The notes under the pieces were generated by a model that had not been told where the DNA came from, ran no database searches, and saw only the letters and a list, made by a program, of their open reading frames with translations. A program made the translations under genes and the position numbers. DNA of 64,000 nt, from the NCBI GenBank assembly GCA_011391495.1, contig JAABQK010000002.1:1-64000 (forward strand), given 5' to 3'. Source of the stretch: Hydrogenophaga sp. (lineage in GTDB: Bacteria > Pseudomonadota > Gammaproteobacteria > Burkholderiales > Burkholderiaceae_C). Position 1 is the first letter of the stretch. The number at the start of each line of letters is the position of its first letter. Positions 29,549 through 41,229 of the stretch are shown here, in pieces.

Positions 29549-30139
29549 GTGAACCTGATGGATACCCCCAACCAGCCCCGCTCACACGCCGACCTGTTCT
29601 GGTCCTTCACCTGGCTGGCGCTGCAGGGTTTTGGTGGCGTGCTCGCCGTGGTGCAACGCGAGCTGGTGGAAAAGAAGCGCTGGATGACGCGCGAGCAGTT
29701 CGTGGAAGATTGGGCTGTCGCGCAAATTCTTCCGGGGCCCAACGTGGTCAACCTCTCCCTGATGATCGGCGGGCGCTACTTCGGCCTGCCGGGCGCACTG
29801 GCTGCGCTGGCCGGCATGCTGGCCGCGCCGCTGGTGATCGTCCTGCTGCTGGCCGCGCTTTACGGCAGTGTGGCCGATCTGCCCATGGCCCGGGGCGCGC
29901 TGCGCGGCATGGGCGCAGTGGCTGCCGGGCTCATCACCGCCACCGGCATCAAGCTGATCGCAGCGCTGGACAAGAACGCCATGGGGCTGGGTGTGTGCAT
30001 CGCCCTGGCCGCGCTCACCTTCGGGGCGATTGCGCTGCTGCGCTGGCCACTGGTCTGGGTGCTGCCGGGCATTGGCGGTGCGGCCTGCCTGTGGGCCTAC
30101 CGGGTGCTGGGGCTGCGCGACAGCCTCGAGGCGTCATGA
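29549..30139 (+). CDS. Chromate transporter, half-length (ChrA N-type)
   Basis: FGGVLAVVQRELVEKKRWMTREQFVEDWAVAQILPGPNVVNLSLMIGGRYFGLPGA. Confidence 0.9.
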   Translation: MNLMDTPNQPRSHADLFWSFTWLALQGFGGVLAVVQRELVEKKRWMTREQFVEDWAVAQILPGPNVVNLSLMIGGRYFGLPGALAALAGMLAAPLVIVLLLAALYGSVADLPMARGALRGMGAVAAGLITATGIKLIAALDKNAMGLGVCIALAALTFGAIALLRWPLVWVLPGIGGAACLWAYRVLGLRDSLEAS

Positions 30140-30732
30140 GCATGGCCCCCACACTCACGAACTGGGCAGACCTGTTCCTGCATTTCGCCTCGCTCTCGCT
30201 GCTGGCGGTGGGCGGCGCCATCACCACCGCACCCGACATGCACCGCTACCTGGTGGGCGACCACGGCTGGCTGAGCGACGCGCAGTTCACCTCGTCGATC
30301 GCATTGTCGCAAGCCGCACCGGGCCCCAACGTGCTCTTTGTCGCCCTGATCGGCTGGAACGTGGGACTCAACGCGGGTGGCGGCCCGTCGGCCGGCTTCA
30401 CGGCCTGGGCACTGGCCCTGCTGGGCGTGCTGGTGACCATGCTGGCCACCCTGCTGCCCTCCTCCGTGCTGACCTACACCGCCACGCGCTGGGCGCACCG
30501 CAACCGCGAGCGTCGCACGGTACGCGCCTTCAAGACCGGCATGGCGCCCATCGTCATCGCGCTTCTGGTGGCCACCGGCTGGCTGCTGAGCGCAGCCCAC
30601 AACCAGCCCGCGCGCGACTGGCCGCTGTGGCTGCTCACGGCCTGCGCCACGCTGCTGGTGTGGCGCACCCGCATCCACCTGCTGTGGATGATCGGCGCCG
30701 GGGCGGTGCTGGGCGCGCTGGGGTTCGTTTGA
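30136..30732 (+). CDS. Chromate transporter, half-length (ChrA C-type)
   Basis: AVGGAITTAPDMHRYLV...AQFTSSIALSQAAPGPNVLFVALIGWNVG; ATGA overlap with preceding half. Confidence 0.9.
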   Translation: MSMAPTLTNWADLFLHFASLSLLAVGGAITTAPDMHRYLVGDHGWLSDAQFTSSIALSQAAPGPNVLFVALIGWNVGLNAGGGPSAGFTAWALALLGVLVTMLATLLPSSVLTYTATRWAHRNRERRTVRAFKTGMAPIVIALLVATGWLLSAAHNQPARDWPLWLLTACATLLVWRTRIHLLWMIGAGAVLGALGFV

Positions 30733-30738
30733 CAGGGT

Positions 30739-31092
30739 TCAGCGCGGGCTCTCAAAGAATACCGCGTTGGTGTAGTCGCTGATCTCGAAATACACCTTCT
30801 TTTCGCCGCCGTCCACCTGCATGTTCAGGTTTTCGTCGAGCACGCCATAGCCGTAGCGGTAGGCGCGGGGCGTGTTGTCGTCGGTACCCAGGGCGGTGCT
30901 GATCTTGTCGATTTTCAGGAAACGGCGTACCACCTTGTCACCGGCGTAGACCTCCAGCACGCCGTTGGTGCCAGTCCAGTTCTGGATATCGCGGCTGATC
31001 TTGTTCTGCTGCTCCTGCGTGCAGGCGGCCAGCAGGCTCGCGCCCAGCACCAGAGAGGCCAGTGCAACACGGCGGGTGTTTGTGTGTGTCAT
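30739..31092 (-). CDS. Small putative lipoprotein
   Basis: Lipobox LLAAC; conserved-looking globular remainder. Confidence 0.65.
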   Translation of the reverse strand: MTHTNTRRVALASLVLGASLLAACTQEQQNKISRDIQNWTGTNGVLEVYAGDKVVRRFLKIDKISTALGTDDNTPRAYRYGYGVLDENLNMQVDGGEKKVYFEISDYTNAVFFESPR

Positions 31093-31824
31093 TCAATCCT
31101 CCAACAGTGATAGCAGGCATTGTGCCGCGCGTTCGCGCAGCACCCGATCGGCCACGGGGTCGAGTTCGGTCGGCTCGGGGTTGATGACCACCACCCGTGC
31201 GCCGCGCTGGTGGGCACCCAGCGCCAGGCCGGCAGCCGGATAGACCACGCCCGAGGTGCCGATCACCAGCATCAGGTCGCAGGCCTGCACGGCGGCCTCG
31301 GCAGCGGCCAGCGCTTCCGGCGGCAGGTGCTCGCCGAACCAGACCACGGCCGGGCGGCGCAGGTTGCCGCAGACCGGGCAGCGCGGCGGGTGGCCGTCTT
31401 CGAGCGCTTCCACCGAGCAGCAGGCCTGCTGGGCGTCCAGCCAGCGGTCTTGCAGCAGACTGCCGTGCAGGGCGATGGCGCCGACATGGCCAGCCCGCTG
31501 GTGCAGGCCGTCCACGTTCTGGGTGATCAGGCTCATGCGCCCGGGGTGGCGCTGCGCGAATGCGGCCAGCGCGTAGTGGCCAGCGTTGGGCTGCACCTCA
31601 CGCACCAGATCGCGGCGGAACTGGTACCAGTCCCACACGCGCTGCGGGTGGGCGCGAAAGGCTTCTTCCGTCGCCAGGTCCTGCGGGTTGAACTGCGCCC
31701 ACAGACCGGTCTGCGCATCGCGGAAGGTGGGCACGCCGGATTCGGCGCTCATGCCCGCACCGGTCAGCACCGCGATGTGGCGCGCATCGCGGATCCAGCT
31801 GCGGACACCTTGATCACTCAACAC
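31093..31824 (-). CDS. cobB: NAD-dependent protein deacylase, Sir2 family
   Basis: AVLTGAGMSAESGVPTFRD, TQNVDGLHQRAG, VIGTSGVVYPAA. Confidence 0.92.
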   Translation of the reverse strand: MLSDQGVRSWIRDARHIAVLTGAGMSAESGVPTFRDAQTGLWAQFNPQDLATEEAFRAHPQRVWDWYQFRRDLVREVQPNAGHYALAAFAQRHPGRMSLITQNVDGLHQRAGHVGAIALHGSLLQDRWLDAQQACCSVEALEDGHPPRCPVCGNLRRPAVVWFGEHLPPEALAAAEAAVQACDLMLVIGTSGVVYPAAGLALGAHQRGARVVVINPEPTELDPVADRVLRERAAQCLLSLLED

Positions 31825-31884
31825 CTACAACCTTCAGTAAAAAGAGAGCGGTTGGAGTGCAAGGGTTTTGTCGAGGCCAGCGTG

Positions 31885-32031
31885 GAACCGGCATTGCCGG
31901 GCCGCAGCGGGCGCCCCCTGGGGGGCTGAGGGCCGCGGCTCTAAGTCTGCCTACGCAGACTTGGACAGCCCGAAGTGACACCGGCTCCGACGGTGGCGCG
32001 GCCTGCAAGGCACGCCGAAGGCGGCGCGGGG
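31885..32031 (-). repeat. Dispersed intergenic modular repeat, copy D (inverted, expanded)
   Basis: GGAACCGGCATTGCCGGGCCGC, GCGCCCCCTGGGGGGC and distal CGCCGAAGGCGGCGCGGGGGG; extra hairpin AAGTCTGC-CTAC-GCAGACTT. Confidence 0.6.
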
Positions 32032-32034
32032 GGA

Positions 32035-32778
32035 TCAGGTTCTTTGGCGCAGCGCCTCGTACAGGCAGACGCCGCTCGCCACCGACACGTTGAGGCTCTC
32101 GACCGCCCCCTGCATGGGAATGCTCACCAGCTCGTCGCAGGTCTTGCGCGTGAGCTGGCGCATGCCGGCACCCTCGGCGCCCAGCACCAGCGCCACCGGG
32201 CCCCTCAGGTCCACCTGGTACAGCGTCTTGGGTGCGTCGTCACTGGTGCCGATGATCCAGATGTTGCGTTCCTTGAGCTCATTGAGGGTGCGCGCGAGGT
32301 TGGTCACCATGAAATACGGCATGGTCTCGGCCGCACCGCTGGCCACCTTTGCCACGGTGGCGTTGATGCCCGCCGCGTGGTCCTTGGGTGCGATCACCGC
32401 GTGTGCACCGGCACCATCGGCCACGCGCAGGCAGGCGCCCAGGTTGTGCGGGTCGGTGATGCCGTCAAGCACCAGCAGCAGCGGTGACACACCATCGGCT
32501 TCGAGCTTCTCGAGCAATTCGTCGAGCGAGTGCACCTGTGGTAATTCCTGCACCCGCGCGGCCACGCCCTGGTGACCGTGGCTGCCAGCCAGCTTGGCGA
32601 TGCGCAGGCCATCGGCCTCGATCAGGCGCACGTTGGCCTCTTTCACGCGGTCGATGAACTGCCGCATGCGCGCGTCGCGGCGCGTGGGCTCGAAATAGAT
32701 CTCGACAATGGATTGCGGCGCGGTTTTCAGGCGCACGCCCACGGCATGAAAGCCGAAAAGCACTTTGGAAGAAGACAT
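32035..32778 (-). CDS. rlmB: 23S rRNA (guanosine-2'-O)-methyltransferase RlmB
   Basis: LLVLDGITDPHNLGACLRVADGAG, VALVLGAEGAGMRQLTRKTCDELVSIPMQGAVESLNVSVA. Confidence 0.93.
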   Translation of the reverse strand: MSSSKVLFGFHAVGVRLKTAPQSIVEIYFEPTRRDARMRQFIDRVKEANVRLIEADGLRIAKLAGSHGHQGVAARVQELPQVHSLDELLEKLEADGVSPLLLVLDGITDPHNLGACLRVADGAGAHAVIAPKDHAAGINATVAKVASGAAETMPYFMVTNLARTLNELKERNIWIIGTSDDAPKTLYQVDLRGPVALVLGAEGAGMRQLTRKTCDELVSIPMQGAVESLNVSVASGVCLYEALRQRT

Positions 32779-32853
32779 GGCGGCATTATCCCCGGTGCAT
32801 GGGCTGCGCCGGCCCCGGCGCGCCATCGGACCCACAAGGACCGAGCGCGGCGT

Positions 32854-33543
32854 TCAGGCCTCTGCCTGCGCACCCTCGGCCACCTGGCCGGCCACGATGG
32901 TGATGCGCCGCTCGCAACGCTGTGCGATGGCGCGGTCGTGCGTCACCAGCACCAGCGTGGTGCCCTGTTCGCGGTTGAGTTCAAACATCAGTTCCATGAT
33001 GGTCGCGCCGGTGGCGAAGTCCAGGCTCCCGGTCGGTTCGTCGGCCAGCAGCACGGCCGGCTGAACCACAAAGGCACGGGCCAGCGCCACGCGTTGCTGC
33101 TCACCGCCCGAGAGCACCTTGGGATAACTGGCCAGCCGCTCGCCCAGACCCACACGCTGCAGCATGTGGGTGGCCGTGGCGCGGGCATCGCGCCGCCCCG
33201 CCAGCTCCAGCGGCAGCATCACGTTTTCCAGTGCGCTCAGGTTGCCCAGAAGCTGGAAGCTCTGGAACACGAAACCGATCTTCTGTGCCCGCAGCGCCGC
33301 GCGCTGGTCTTCGTCAAGCGCAAAAAGATCGACACCGTCAATGTGAACCGAGCCACTGCTGGGGGTATCCAACCCGGCCACGATCGACAGCAGCGTGCTC
33401 TTGCCCGACCCGGAAGCGCCGACGATGGCGGCGGTTTCCCCCTTGTTCAGGGTGAAATCGATATCGCGCAGAATGGTCAGCGTCCCTGTGGAGTCGGTCA
33501 CCGACTTGAACACATGCTGCACGGCAATCATCACATCCGACAT
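32854..33543 (-). CDS. ybbA: ABC transporter ATP-binding protein, YbbA-like
   Basis: GASGSGKSTLLSIVAGLD, LSGGEQQRVALARAFV, LLADEPTGSLD; divergent to tesA. Confidence 0.88.
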   Translation of the reverse strand: MSDVMIAVQHVFKSVTDSTGTLTILRDIDFTLNKGETAAIVGASGSGKSTLLSIVAGLDTPSSGSVHIDGVDLFALDEDQRAALRAQKIGFVFQSFQLLGNLSALENVMLPLELAGRRDARATATHMLQRVGLGERLASYPKVLSGGEQQRVALARAFVVQPAVLLADEPTGSLDFATGATIMELMFELNREQGTTLVLVTHDRAIAQRCERRITIVAGQVAEGAQAEA

Positions 33544-33557
33544 GGAAAGGCTTTCTG

Positions 33558-34235
33558 TTGAAACGACGTCACTTTACCGCGCTGACCTGTCTGGCTACCT
33601 TGCTGGGGTCTTACCCGCTCGCTGCCCCGGCCCAGGCGACCGCGAAGGCAGCAACAGCCAGGCCCGGCACCCCGGCCACCATACTGGTGGTGGGCGATTC
33701 GCTGAGCGCGGAGTACGGCCTGCAGCGTGGCAGGGGCTGGGTCGCCCTGCTGGAGGCCCGGCTCACCACCGAGCAGGTGCCGGCTCGTGTGGTCAACGCC
33801 AGCATCAGCGGCGACACCACCTCGGGCGGACGCTCGCGCCTGCCCGCGCTGCTTCGACAGCACAAACCAGCGGTGGTGGTGATCGAACTTGGTGGCAACG
33901 ATGCCCTGCGCGGCCTGCCGCTGACCATGACGCGTGACAACCTAGCCGCCATGGCCCGCACGGCGCGCGAGGCTGGCGCCCGCGTCCTGCTGCTGGGCAT
34001 GGAAATGCCACCGAACTACGGGGCGAAATACAGCCAGGAGTTCCGCCAGGTCTTCACCGCTGTCGCCAAGGCCGAGCGGGCGGCACTGCTGCCCTTCTTC
34101 CTGAAGGGCGTGGGGGACCGCCCCGACCCGACCGAGCTGTTTCAGAGCGACCGGATCCACCCCAACGAAACCGCGCAACCCATCATGATGGCCAACGTGT
34201 GGCCCGAACTGCGCAAGCTGCTGCCCCAACGATAA
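33558..34235 (+). CDS. tesA: Arylesterase / acyl-CoA thioesterase I (SGNH hydrolase)
   Basis: ILVVGDSLSAEYGL, ELGGNDALRG, HPNETAQ. Confidence 0.92.
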   Translation: MKRRHFTALTCLATLLGSYPLAAPAQATAKAATARPGTPATILVVGDSLSAEYGLQRGRGWVALLEARLTTEQVPARVVNASISGDTTSGGRSRLPALLRQHKPAVVVIELGGNDALRGLPLTMTRDNLAAMARTAREAGARVLLLGMEMPPNYGAKYSQEFRQVFTAVAKAERAALLPFFLKGVGDRPDPTELFQSDRIHPNETAQPIMMANVWPELRKLLPQR

Positions 34236-34241
34236 TCAGGC

Positions 34242-35318
34242 ATGCCCGTCCACCAACTGCCCGCCACCGAGGCCCTGGCCCGACTCGACAGCTTCGACAC
34301 CATCATCGACGCCCGCACCGAAGACGAATACGCCCTGGACCATGTGCCCGGAGCCATCAACTGGCCCACCCTGGACAACACCGAGCGCATCACCATCGGC
34401 ACGATGTACAAGCAGGTCAATGCATTCGAGGCCAAGAAGCGCGGCGCGGCCCTGTCGGCGCGCAACATCGCGGCCCACATCGAACGCGAGGTGATCGACA
34501 AAGCCCGCACCTGGAAACCGCTGGTGTACTGCTGGCGCGGTGGCAACCGAAGCGGTGCACTCGCCACCATCCTGGGCGCCATCGGTTTCAACGTCACGCT
34601 CGTTGAAGGCGGCTACAAGGCCTGGCGTTCCGCGCTGGTGGACGACCTGCCGCGCCTGTCCGAACGCCTGCACTACCGCGTGGTCTGCGGTCCCACCGGC
34701 AGCGGCAAGACCCGCCTGCTGCAAGCCCTGGCGGCGCAAGGTGCCCAGGTGCTGGACCTCGAAGCCCTGGCCAACCACCGCAGCTCGGTGCTCGGCCACA
34801 TACCCGGCGTGCCGCAACCGAGCCAAAAGCGCTTTGACAGCCTGATCTGGGACGCGCTGCGCCGCTTCGACCCGGCGCACCCGGTGTTCGTGGAAAGCGA
34901 GAGCAAAAAAGTGGGCAATGTGCGCGTGCCCGACGCACTGATCGACGCCATGCGCGCCAGCGCCTGCCTTGACCTGCAGCTGTCCAACGAGGAGCGTGTG
35001 GCGCTGCTGCTGGAAGACTACGATTTTTTCGTCACCGATCCGGATCTCTTTTGCCAGAGACTGGAAGCCCTCAGCGAACTGCGCGGCAAGGCCGTGGTGG
35101 GCGATTGGATCGAAAAGGTGAGAACAGGCCAGACTCCGGCTGTGGTCCTGCAACTGCTGACCGAGCACTACGACCCGATGTACGCACAGTCCATCGAGCG
35201 GAATTTCAAGCAGTACGGACAGGCCCTGCCCTGCGTGCTCAAGGATCGCTCGCGATCATCCCTGGCGGAACTGGCGCGCTCGCTGCTGGAGCGCGAAAAC
35301 CCCGCGAGCGCTTCTTAG
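34242..35318 (+). CDS. mnmH: tRNA 2-selenouridine synthase
   Basis: Rhodanese domain with YCWRGGNRSGA, then VVCGPTGSGKTRLL P-loop; SelU/YbbB architecture. Confidence 0.93.
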   Translation: MPVHQLPATEALARLDSFDTIIDARTEDEYALDHVPGAINWPTLDNTERITIGTMYKQVNAFEAKKRGAALSARNIAAHIEREVIDKARTWKPLVYCWRGGNRSGALATILGAIGFNVTLVEGGYKAWRSALVDDLPRLSERLHYRVVCGPTGSGKTRLLQALAAQGAQVLDLEALANHRSSVLGHIPGVPQPSQKRFDSLIWDALRRFDPAHPVFVESESKKVGNVRVPDALIDAMRASACLDLQLSNEERVALLLEDYDFFVTDPDLFCQRLEALSELRGKAVVGDWIEKVRTGQTPAVVLQLLTEHYDPMYAQSIERNFKQYGQALPCVLKDRSRSSLAELARSLLERENPASAS

Positions 35319-35324
35319 GGCTGC

Positions 35325-35528
35325 TTAGGCTGCGCTGCCGCCCGCGTCGCCAGCAGGGCCGCTGTCAGGACTTGCCGCATCGGGTGCGGCACCCGGCTCT
35401 GCGTCCAGCTCTTGCCCCGATTCGTCGTGGTGTTTGCCAGCTGCCTTGGCTTTGAGCTTTTCTTCCTTCTTTTTCTTCTTGGCGAGCTCGCGCTGGCGTT
35501 TTTCGTATCCGTAATTGGGAGTGGCCAA
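35325..35528 (-). CDS. Small conserved-looking hypothetical protein
   Basis: MATPNYGYEKRQRELAKKKKKEEKLKAKAAGKHH. Confidence 0.6.
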   Translation of the reverse strand: MATPNYGYEKRQRELAKKKKKEEKLKAKAAGKHHDESGQELDAEPGAAPDAASPDSGPAGDAGGSAA

Positions 35529-35561
35529 AACAGTCTTTCTGTGAACAGGTTGGAAAAAAGA

Positions 35562-36752
35562 TCAGGCGCTGAGTGTAGCCAGCGCCTGCGCAAGATCGGC
35601 ACGCAGATCGTCCACGGCCTCCAGGCCGACAGCGAACCTGACCAGGCAGCCTGTGTGGGGCCATGGTAGGCTGCGGATCGTGGGCACGTCGTAGGGAGCA
35701 CACAGACTGATGGGCCCCGCCCAGCTCCAGCCGAGCTTGAAGAGCTTGAGGTGATCGCAAAACGCATCGATCTGCCGCTGGCTGAACTGCGGGTCGAACA
35801 CCACGCTGAACAGGCAGGCGGCGGCATGCGCGTCGCGTTGAAAGCTGGCGTGGCCGGGCGAGCCGGGCAACGCGGGGTGGAGGACCTGCACCACGCCTTT
35901 CTGCTCTTGCATCCAGCGGGCGAGTTCACGGGTAGCAGCGTCTTGCGCGTGGTAGCGCAATGCCATCGTGGGCAGGCCGCGCAACACCAGCTCGGTGTCG
36001 TTGCCGCTCACCCCCAGGCCCAGACGCATGTGGGTCATCAGCACCTGCTGGTGCAGTGCTTCATCGCGTGTGACGACCGAGCCCATGAGGACGTCTGCAC
36101 CGCCGCTGGGGTATTTGGTGAGCGCCTGCATGGACACGTCCACACCCAGCTCGAACGCCTTGAAGGCGATGCCTGCGCCCCATGTGTTGTCGAGGGCGGT
36201 GAGCGTGTGCCTCCCGTCCTCCCGTGTTGCGTTGGCTCGCCGGACCACGTCCACCAGAGCTGGAATGTCGGGGTATTCCAGCGTGATCGAGCCCGGTGCC
36301 TCCAGCCAGACCAGCCGGGTGGCCGGGACGATCTTGGCGGCCAGGTCAGCCGGATCCAGAGCGTCGTAGTAGCGGCGGGTGATGCCCCAGGCGGCCAGTT
36401 CGACGCTGGCAAAGGCCTTGTTGGGGCCGTAGGCGTTGTCGGGAATCAGCAGTTCGTCGCCCTGTCGCAGAAACGCCATGTCGACCAGCGAGACCGCAGA
36501 CAGTCCGCTGGGAGCCAGCACGCAAAAACGCCCTCCTTCGATGGTCGCGATACGCTCTTCCAGAATGAACGTGGTGGGGGTACCGTGCAAGCCGTAGGTG
36601 TAGCCGCTCTTGTCTTTCCACTCCTGCGTGCGCAGCGCATGCACGTCGGGGAAGATGACGGTGGAGGCCTTGTGCACGCCTGGCGCAAACGCCTCGAAAC
36701 CCTCAGGCGGGCGGTAAGGATGGTGGATCAGGCGGGTGGAGAGGTCGCTCAT
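35562..36752 (-). CDS. metC: Cystathionine beta-lyase
   Basis: Cys/Met PLP enzyme: YTYGLHGTPTTFILEERIATIEGG, LDNTWGAGIAFKAFELGVDVSMQALTKYPSGGADV. Confidence 0.93.
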   Translation of the reverse strand: MSDLSTRLIHHPYRPPEGFEAFAPGVHKASTVIFPDVHALRTQEWKDKSGYTYGLHGTPTTFILEERIATIEGGRFCVLAPSGLSAVSLVDMAFLRQGDELLIPDNAYGPNKAFASVELAAWGITRRYYDALDPADLAAKIVPATRLVWLEAPGSITLEYPDIPALVDVVRRANATREDGRHTLTALDNTWGAGIAFKAFELGVDVSMQALTKYPSGGADVLMGSVVTRDEALHQQVLMTHMRLGLGVSGNDTELVLRGLPTMALRYHAQDAATRELARWMQEQKGVVQVLHPALPGSPGHASFQRDAHAAACLFSVVFDPQFSQRQIDAFCDHLKLFKLGWSWAGPISLCAPYDVPTIRSLPWPHTGCLVRFAVGLEAVDDLRADLAQALATLSA

Positions 36753-36778
36753 GTCAGGCCGTCGCCAACCGGGCCAGG

Positions 36779-36858
36779 GCACCGAGGAACCCGCTTGGCC
36801 GGGCCGCCAGTGCCGCCCCCTCGAGGGGGTAGCGCGCAGCGCTGCGGGGGGGTGTCAT
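36779..36858 (-). repeat. Dispersed intergenic modular repeat, copy E (inverted)
   Basis: CACCGAGGAACCCGCTTGGCCGGGCCGCCAGTGCCGCCCCCTCGAGGGGGTAGCGCGCAGCGCTGCGGGGGGGTGTCAT; reverse complement aligns to copy B. Confidence 0.75.
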
Positions 36859-36859
36859 G

Positions 36860-37384
36860 TCACAGTTTCCACTTCTCCAGCAGCTGCGCCGGACGCATGC
36901 TGTCGTAGCCCTCGAAGGGCTGGTGAATCCAGGGGTTGGTGGGCAGGTATTCCACCGAATAGTCTGGTGTGAAGGTGGACAGCTGTTTGGTCCAGATCAC
37001 GGCACTGCGCAGTTCCGTGATGGGCTTGTAGTTGTTCTTCAGCATGCCGATCACGGCGTTCAGCGTATGGCCGGAATCCGCCAGATCATCGACCAACAGC
37101 ACCTTCCCGGCGATTTCTCCCTTGGGGGTCGTGATGTACCGAGCAATGTCCAGCGATCCCTGCACCTTGCCGGCCTCGGCGCGGTACGAACTGGTGGACA
37201 TGATGGCGAGCGGCACATCAAAGATGCGGGACAGAATGTCGCCCGGACGCATGCCGCCACGGGCCAGACACAGGATTGTGTCGAACTGCCAGCCCGACTG
37301 GTACACCTTGAGCGCCAGCTTTTCGATCAGGTTGTGGTACTCGTCGTAGGAGACGTAGAGGTGTTTGCCGTCTTCGGTCAGCAT
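36860..37384 (-). CDS. Phosphoribosyltransferase
   Basis: VLLVDDLADSGHTL PRPP motif; FDTILCLARGGMRPGD. Confidence 0.9.
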   Translation of the reverse strand: MLTEDGKHLYVSYDEYHNLIEKLALKVYQSGWQFDTILCLARGGMRPGDILSRIFDVPLAIMSTSSYRAEAGKVQGSLDIARYITTPKGEIAGKVLLVDDLADSGHTLNAVIGMLKNNYKPITELRSAVIWTKQLSTFTPDYSVEYLPTNPWIHQPFEGYDSMRPAQLLEKWKL

Positions 37385-37442
37385 GGAGGCTCCGGAGGGG
37401 AAAGTGGTTTTTGATTCTGCACGAAAGCGGAGCCGCCAGCCA

Positions 37443-40017
<2,575 letters not shown>

Positions 40018-40117
40018 GGTGGGGACGCTGTTAAAAACGAGATTTTACCGGGCTGGCGAGAGCGCCCGTCTGCACGCCGGCGGGGACCTCCCGGCTAACG
40101 GCAAAGGCATCGGGAGA

Positions 40118-40306
40118 TCAGGCCGTCCACCACCAGAGCAACGCTCCAGCACACAGACTGCAGAGTCCGAAGAACCGGATCTGGCCGTCGTGCAGCTTGA
40201 GCATCTCAGAAAATACCCGGCGCCAGGCACCGGGCGCCACGAAGGGAAACAGGCCCTCGACCATAAGCACCAGCGCGAGCGCGGGCCAGAGCAGATCGGC
40301 AGCCAC
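40118..40306 (-). CDS. DUF2065 family small membrane protein
   Basis: ALALVLMVEGLFPFVAPGAWRRVFSEMLKLHDGQIRFFGL; position next to hflC. Confidence 0.88.
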   Translation of the reverse strand: MAADLLWPALALVLMVEGLFPFVAPGAWRRVFSEMLKLHDGQIRFFGLCSLCAGALLWWWTA

Positions 40307-40318
40307 GAACGGCTCGCC

Positions 40319-41203
40319 CTACTTGGCGACGCTACTGCTGCGCATGGCCTTGAAGAAGTCGGAAGACGGGTCGATCACCATCACGTCAGACTTGCCCGCG
40401 AAACTGGACTTGTAGGCCTCCAGGCTGCGGTAGAACTGGGCAAACGCCGGGTCGCGACCAAAAGCCTCGCCGTACAGGCCGGCGGCCTTGGCGTCGGCCT
40501 CGCCCTTGATGGTCTGGGCCTGCTTGTAGGCATCGGCCAGAATCACCTCGCGCTGGCGGTCGGCATCGGCGCGGATTTTCTCGCCTTCGGCAAAGCCGGT
40601 GGACCGCAGTTCGTTGGCCACGCGCTTGCGCTCGGTCTCCATGCGCTGGTAAACGGAAGCGGTGATGCTCTCTGCATAGTCCACGCGGGTGATGCGAACA
40701 TCCACCACGTCCATGCCCCAGGGCTTGTCTGCCCCGCTCACAGCGACCAGCACCGCGCGCTTGACGTCCTCCATCAGCTGTTCGCGGCGAGAAGACAGCA
40801 GCTCGTTGAGGGTTCGCTTGTTGACTTCCTGTTGAAAGGAATTTCGGACCACCCGGTTGAGCTGCAGCGCGCCCGCTGTCTCATTCAGACCCACGTTGCG
40901 GATGTAGCTCTGAGGCTCGCTGATGCGCCAGCGCACATACCAGTCGATCACCACACGCTGCTTCTCGGCGGTGAGCGTGGGCTCGGTATCGGTGCTTTCC
41001 AGCGTGAGCAAGCGCTTGTCGATGTAGGAAACGTTCTGCACCAGGGGAATCTTCCAGCCCAGACCGGGTTCGGTCACGACCTTCTTGATCTCACCGAGCT
41101 GGAACACCACGCCGAACTGACGCTGGTCCACGACGAAGAAGGTGGCACTGAGGAAGGCCAGGGCCACCAGGACGGAAGTGGCGATGAATCCAAGCTTGTT
41201 CAT
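40319..41203 (-). CDS. hflC: FtsH protease modulator HflC
   Basis: SPFH/HflC sequence and synteny. Confidence 0.96.
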   Translation of the reverse strand: MNKLGFIATSVLVALAFLSATFFVVDQRQFGVVFQLGEIKKVVTEPGLGWKIPLVQNVSYIDKRLLTLESTDTEPTLTAEKQRVVIDWYVRWRISEPQSYIRNVGLNETAGALQLNRVVRNSFQQEVNKRTLNELLSSRREQLMEDVKRAVLVAVSGADKPWGMDVVDVRITRVDYAESITASVYQRMETERKRVANELRSTGFAEGEKIRADADRQREVILADAYKQAQTIKGEADAKAAGLYGEAFGRDPAFAQFYRSLEAYKSSFAGKSDVMVIDPSSDFFKAMRSSSVAK

Positions 41204-41229
41204 AAGGGGTTTTCTCCGTGGGCCGGTAC

